A stretch of DNA of 64,000 bases from Blastomussa wellsi. Its lineage: Eukaryota; Cnidaria; Anthozoa; Scleractinia; Plerogyridae. The stretch's first letter is position 1. Each line of letters opens with the position of its first letter. Below are positions 60,781-64,000 of the stretch, in pieces. Position numbers and translations under genes: made by a program. A model generated the notes under the pieces. It did no database searches. It was not told where the DNA came from and saw only the letters and a program-made list of their open reading frames with translations. The stretch lies in NCBI GenBank assembly GCA_947652115.1, contig OX393572.1:7345655-7409654 (forward strand). Direction: 5' to 3'.

Positions 60781-61788
60781 TGTTAAACCTCAGAAATGCA
60801 ACATTAGGGCATTTTGGTAGAACATTTTGCCCCATCATAGATGCTGTCATTACAACATTTTAGGGTAATTTTTGGAGTGACCTCCCCTTACAGACAATAT
60901 TTTTGTGGCTGACCCCCCCTTTAAGGCCAATTTTTTTTTGCATGCCCCCCCCTCAATTCCACCAGGTCCCCCTGCCTCAAAAAAAATGAACGGTTCCTTA
61001 GCACTAATATCTAGTTCTGAAAATGATCTTATATTGACTGATGACCGGCTAAATAAATAACTGAATGAAAGTCTTGAAACCTTCCCCTTTTTAGGACAGA
61101 CTCACTTGAAATTATATACCCTGTTGAGGACTGAGGGGTCATATAACCCATACCCATTTGAGCGGCACGCCCCATATAGCCCATACAAAGGGGTACCCCC
61201 GGATGAATTTACAAGGAAGTTTGTTAATGGAGACCATAGTGTTGAATTTGCCTCTGCCAAACAAAGAATGAGAGCTACCTAATGAAGAATGGGACATCGC
61301 AACATGGGTATTTCCCTTAAATTCTCAAGGTGTAGGGTAGTAGAACATCTGCATTCTTAAACAGACCATGATAGTACATCTACAATAACATTTAGGCGCC
61401 CCTTAAAAAGTATAAGATGGATTGTCCTAGATCTTCAAATCTTTCTGTCATGCCAGTATAAGTTCACTGCCTGCAGATGAAGAGGGCAATTCACTCAAAA
61501 TTTTGAGTGAATTGGAATGGATACAGGACCCATCACACCTTCCAATCTGTAAAGAGTGTGAAGTCCCTTAACGTGGCTGGCTCTGGATCAACAAATGTGA
61601 TTTTTTCAACAAGTAAAAATCTAACGGTGCGACTCTCAAGTACATAATGTTTGCTTGACACTTGTATGACCCAGTGCCCCCATGACTTTCAAGTTGTCCT
61701 TGTTATGTGACTGTCATTGTGTGGGAATGTGATGTTTCATTGATGAAATATACAGTACCGCTCAAATGTAAGTTACCACCTCTCGTCT

Positions 61789-61893
61789 CGTTTCTCGCGA
61801 TACGAGTCTCGTTTCTCGCGATACGAGTCTCGTTTCTCGCGATACGAGTCTCGTTTCCTGCGATACGAGTCTCGTTTCTCGCGAGAAGGTTCT
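61789..61893. repeat. 21 bp tandem repeat, five copies
   Basis: Unit CGTTTCTCGCGATACGAGTCT repeated at 21-base spacing with one changed copy. Each unit is itself partly palindromic (TCTCGCGA, ACGAGT/CTCG). Read through, it yields a repetitive Arg-Asn-Glu-Thr frame, an artefact of the repeat. Confidence 0.85.
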
Positions 61894-62040
61894 CGTTTCT
61901 CTCGAGAATCACTGAAGCGTTTAGTATGGAATATATTACTCGCAAGAAGCCAGTTCCCATGGGTATGGCGACCGACGAGACGACGACACTTCACGGCAAT
62001 CGCTGGCGGCCTTGAAAACTATTTCGATATGTCCGGTTTT

Positions 62041-62378
62041 ATTTGGCACAATTGGATGATTCAAACGCTGAAATAGTCCAAATTTACAGAAAGATTGTAT
62101 TATCGAAGTTCTTAAGATGCGCTGTTAACATTCATTCAATTTTTGACAGGGAAAAGTTTGCTTACGGCATGTCGGCGAGCTTTGAAAAGTATTCGATATC
62201 TCTCGTTATATTTGGCACAATTGGATGATTCAAACGCTGAAACAGTCCAAATTTACAGAAAGAGTGTATTATCGAAGTTCTTTAGATGCGCTGTTAACAT
62301 TCATTCAATTTTTGACAGGGAAAAGTTTGCTCTCGGCACGCGCTGGTGGGTCCGGATAATCTGCGAGCCAGCGAGCCA
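62041..62378. repeat. 169 bp tandem duplication upstream of the OTU gene
   Basis: ATTTGGCACAATTGGATGAT starts at 62041 and 62210; both copies continue through CTGTTAACATTCATTCAATT and GACAGGGAAAAGTTTGCT. A short 18 bp repeat (GCGAGCCATGCGAGGCAT) follows at about 62366-62416. Confidence 0.8.
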
Positions 62379-62828
62379 CGCGAGGCATGCGAGCCATGCG
62401 AGGCATGCGAGCCATCGGAAAATATAATTTTTTAAAAATATTTTAATTGGAAATAGTTCGTTTGTTATATGGAAACGTGCTTTCAATTGCGAATATGTAA
62501 ACCGCGATGGCTCACGCGGTGGCCATGTTATTTTGGATGCGAACAGTCTGGGTCGAGGGAGAGTGACAAATTTTGACTTTCTCTCTCCCCTCCGTTAGTC
62601 TTTCTCTCCTGTTTCGTTCGTGCGAACCGTTCAGCGTGCTCGTGGCCGGATCTTCAAAAAATCTTCCATCCTTGTGGACAATCCAGTTCAATCGAATCCA
62701 TCTAGCAATAAACTGCTTCTAAAAGTGAGTATTTACCTGATTTACCTTCGCTTAGTCTGTTGTCAGCTGTTTTGTGCAATGAATTATTCATCATTGCTAA
62801 TGTTTTATGTATGTTATTCAGTTCGCAG

Positions 62829-63630
62829 ATGGCAAATCGACGCACGCAGTGTCTCGTTGAAGCAACGAAGCGTGGTTTCACACTAAACATCGATCCAAGC
62901 GGGGAAAGAAACCGTTGCTTCTACCAGTGTTTGGCAAAGCATTTGGGGATGAAAGATGTGCAAGGACTAATCGACATGTTAGAGAACTACATGCTTAATC
63001 ACCGACTGGTTTCTGTTAAAAATGAGGTAAGATGTTCTGTTTTAGACTTAGACTTCGGTATAATTTTTAATTATTACTTTTACGTATAATTTTAAATTTT
63101 TTACGTAATTTTTTGACCTATAAAATAGACGCTTGAAGTTGAAAAGTTAATATCTTCTCGTCACCTTCTAACAGGGGGGTTAGGCAGGTGTCTAGGGGGG
63201 TGTCTATAAAATGGACATTTGTCAAGCTTGCATCATCTATTTATTTTCTTTTGGAAGGGGTGTGGGCATTAATTAATGTCAAGGGCTTCTTTTGTTTAGT
63301 CATGGGCAAAAATGGTGCATCGTTAACACAAGGTATTTTCCTGAGTGTTTGTTGTAGATTATTTTCTTGAGAGGAGGAAGCAAACAGGTTGGCTTGTTAG
63401 AGCATTAACATTTACTATAGTTGGTTTTCATTGTTATTCAGGACGGATCATTTGCAACAGCTGACCTCTTGAGCTTTCTCTCAGACGGAGACTTCAAGGC
63501 CAGTCGAAAGCGACCAACTACTTGGAAGGAATGCATCCTAGGCCTTAGAGATGAGATGGCAAATCATGTTGTTATTAGATCTGCTGCCTCCTTCTTCTCA
63601 TGTAATATTCACATCATCGATTGGTTGGGT
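62829..63630 (+). CDS. OTU-like cysteine protease domain protein (first two coding exons)
   Basis: Exons 62829-63026 and 63442-63630, joined in phase 0 with good GT-AG sites; a likely noncoding exon ends near 62726. The protein begins MANRRTQCLVEATKRGF and shows DPSGERNRCFYQCLAKHLGM, which resembles the OTU catalytic segment (Asp, Gly, then the nucleophile Cys before Phe). The second exon has YxDLLSFLSDGDF-like and TTWKECILGLRDEMANHVVI segments typical of OTU folds. The catalytic His would be in a later exon outside the window. It may be a cellular deubiquitinase or belong to a repeat-associated OTU family; the surroundings are repeat-rich. Confidence 0.6.
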
Positions 63631-64000
63631 GTAAGTACACTAACATGCTCATTTTTTGCTATATACTTACTTTTGAGTGGAACCTCATTTCATCTGTAAA
63701 GCACAGCCAACCACACTAAATCAGAACATTAAAGCTACGGTTTGGCAATAGGAGGTTTTAAAGAGTAGAAAAAAAGAAGATTAAAAAAAAAAAAGGCAAA
63801 AACCATGAAATGTACTGCACTAATTCTACCCCAGTTATAAATGGTGACTCCATATTATCCTCTGATAGCTCCTTTCCTGCTGTGCGTCGGATTAGAATAA
63901 TAAATAGGAAATGAGTAAATAAACGACACCTAAATTTGCCTACAGAAGCAATAATGAGATATGACATGTCACGTATACAACTCCATAAGGTACAGCTGTA

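Larger units (their letters stand above)
59363..61000. mobile_element. 1.6 kb inverted-repeat element carrying a tandem array
   Basis: Left end TTAGGGACCGTTCATTTTTT (59362) and right end matching in reverse (AAAAATGAACGGTTCCTTA), followed by G-rich/C-rich stretches (GGTAGGGGGAGCTGG versus CCAGGTCCCCCTGCC). The interior holds six 73 bp repeats (59908-60345) and a GC-rich block (60430-60780). No protein gene identified. Confidence 0.6.

Noticed and set aside
61703..62015. Open frames with repeated RNETRIA-like or VSFLAIR-like residues
   Set aside because: They are created by the 21 bp tandem repeat and lack any other coding sign.

Overview
This window looks like nuclear DNA of a cnidarian, most likely an anthozoan such as a stony coral. 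That is inferred, not proven. The evidence is AT-rich sequence, very many small exons separated by short introns, and a dense mix of foldback MITEs, tRNA-type SINEs, Penelope-like and LINE fragments and an ISL2EU transposon. No bacterial gene organisation is present.

Positions 227-50219 (minus strand) hold most of one gene, an axonemal dynein heavy chain closest to DNAH7. I traced 66 coding exons from the start codon at 50217-50219 to the last donor at 225-226. All joins use GT-AG sites and keep one reading frame, giving 2793 codons. They cover the tail, linker, AAA1 to AAA4, a DNAH7-type EF-hand insert and the first half of the stalk and microtubule-binding domain. The remaining ring (AAA5, AAA6 and C-terminus) lies beyond the left edge. 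Introns carry almost all the repeats: foldback MITEs (2802-2897, 4504-5076, 6449-6883, 7255-7745, 11682-11870, 12421-12557, 14143-14273, 17735-17935, 29852-30012, 34399-34501), a CR1/L2-like LINE (9898-11430), a Penelope-like fragment nested in a MITE (19101-19743), SINEs, microsatellites and TTAA-flanked elements.

Positions 50220-50502 form a head-to-head promoter between the dynein gene and a D-serine dehydratase-like gene (plus strand, exons 50503-50648, 56985-57265 and 58353-58533). The promoter contains a perfect RFX X-box (50398-50411), as expected for a ciliary gene. The dehydratase gene's first intron is filled by a nearly complete ISL2EU DNA transposon (51041-55982). It encodes a THAP-DDE transposase and, convergently, a decayed SWIM/YqaJ exonuclease, and its own first intron contains a Harbinger-like MITE (51338-52250).

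Positions 58.5-62.4 kb hold repeats: a long palindrome with a Penelope-like motif, a 1.6 kb inverted-repeat element containing six copies of a 73 bp unit, and further tandem arrays. The remaining dehydratase exons are not found here. From 62829 a new plus-strand gene begins with two exons of an OTU-like cysteine protease domain and runs out of the window.
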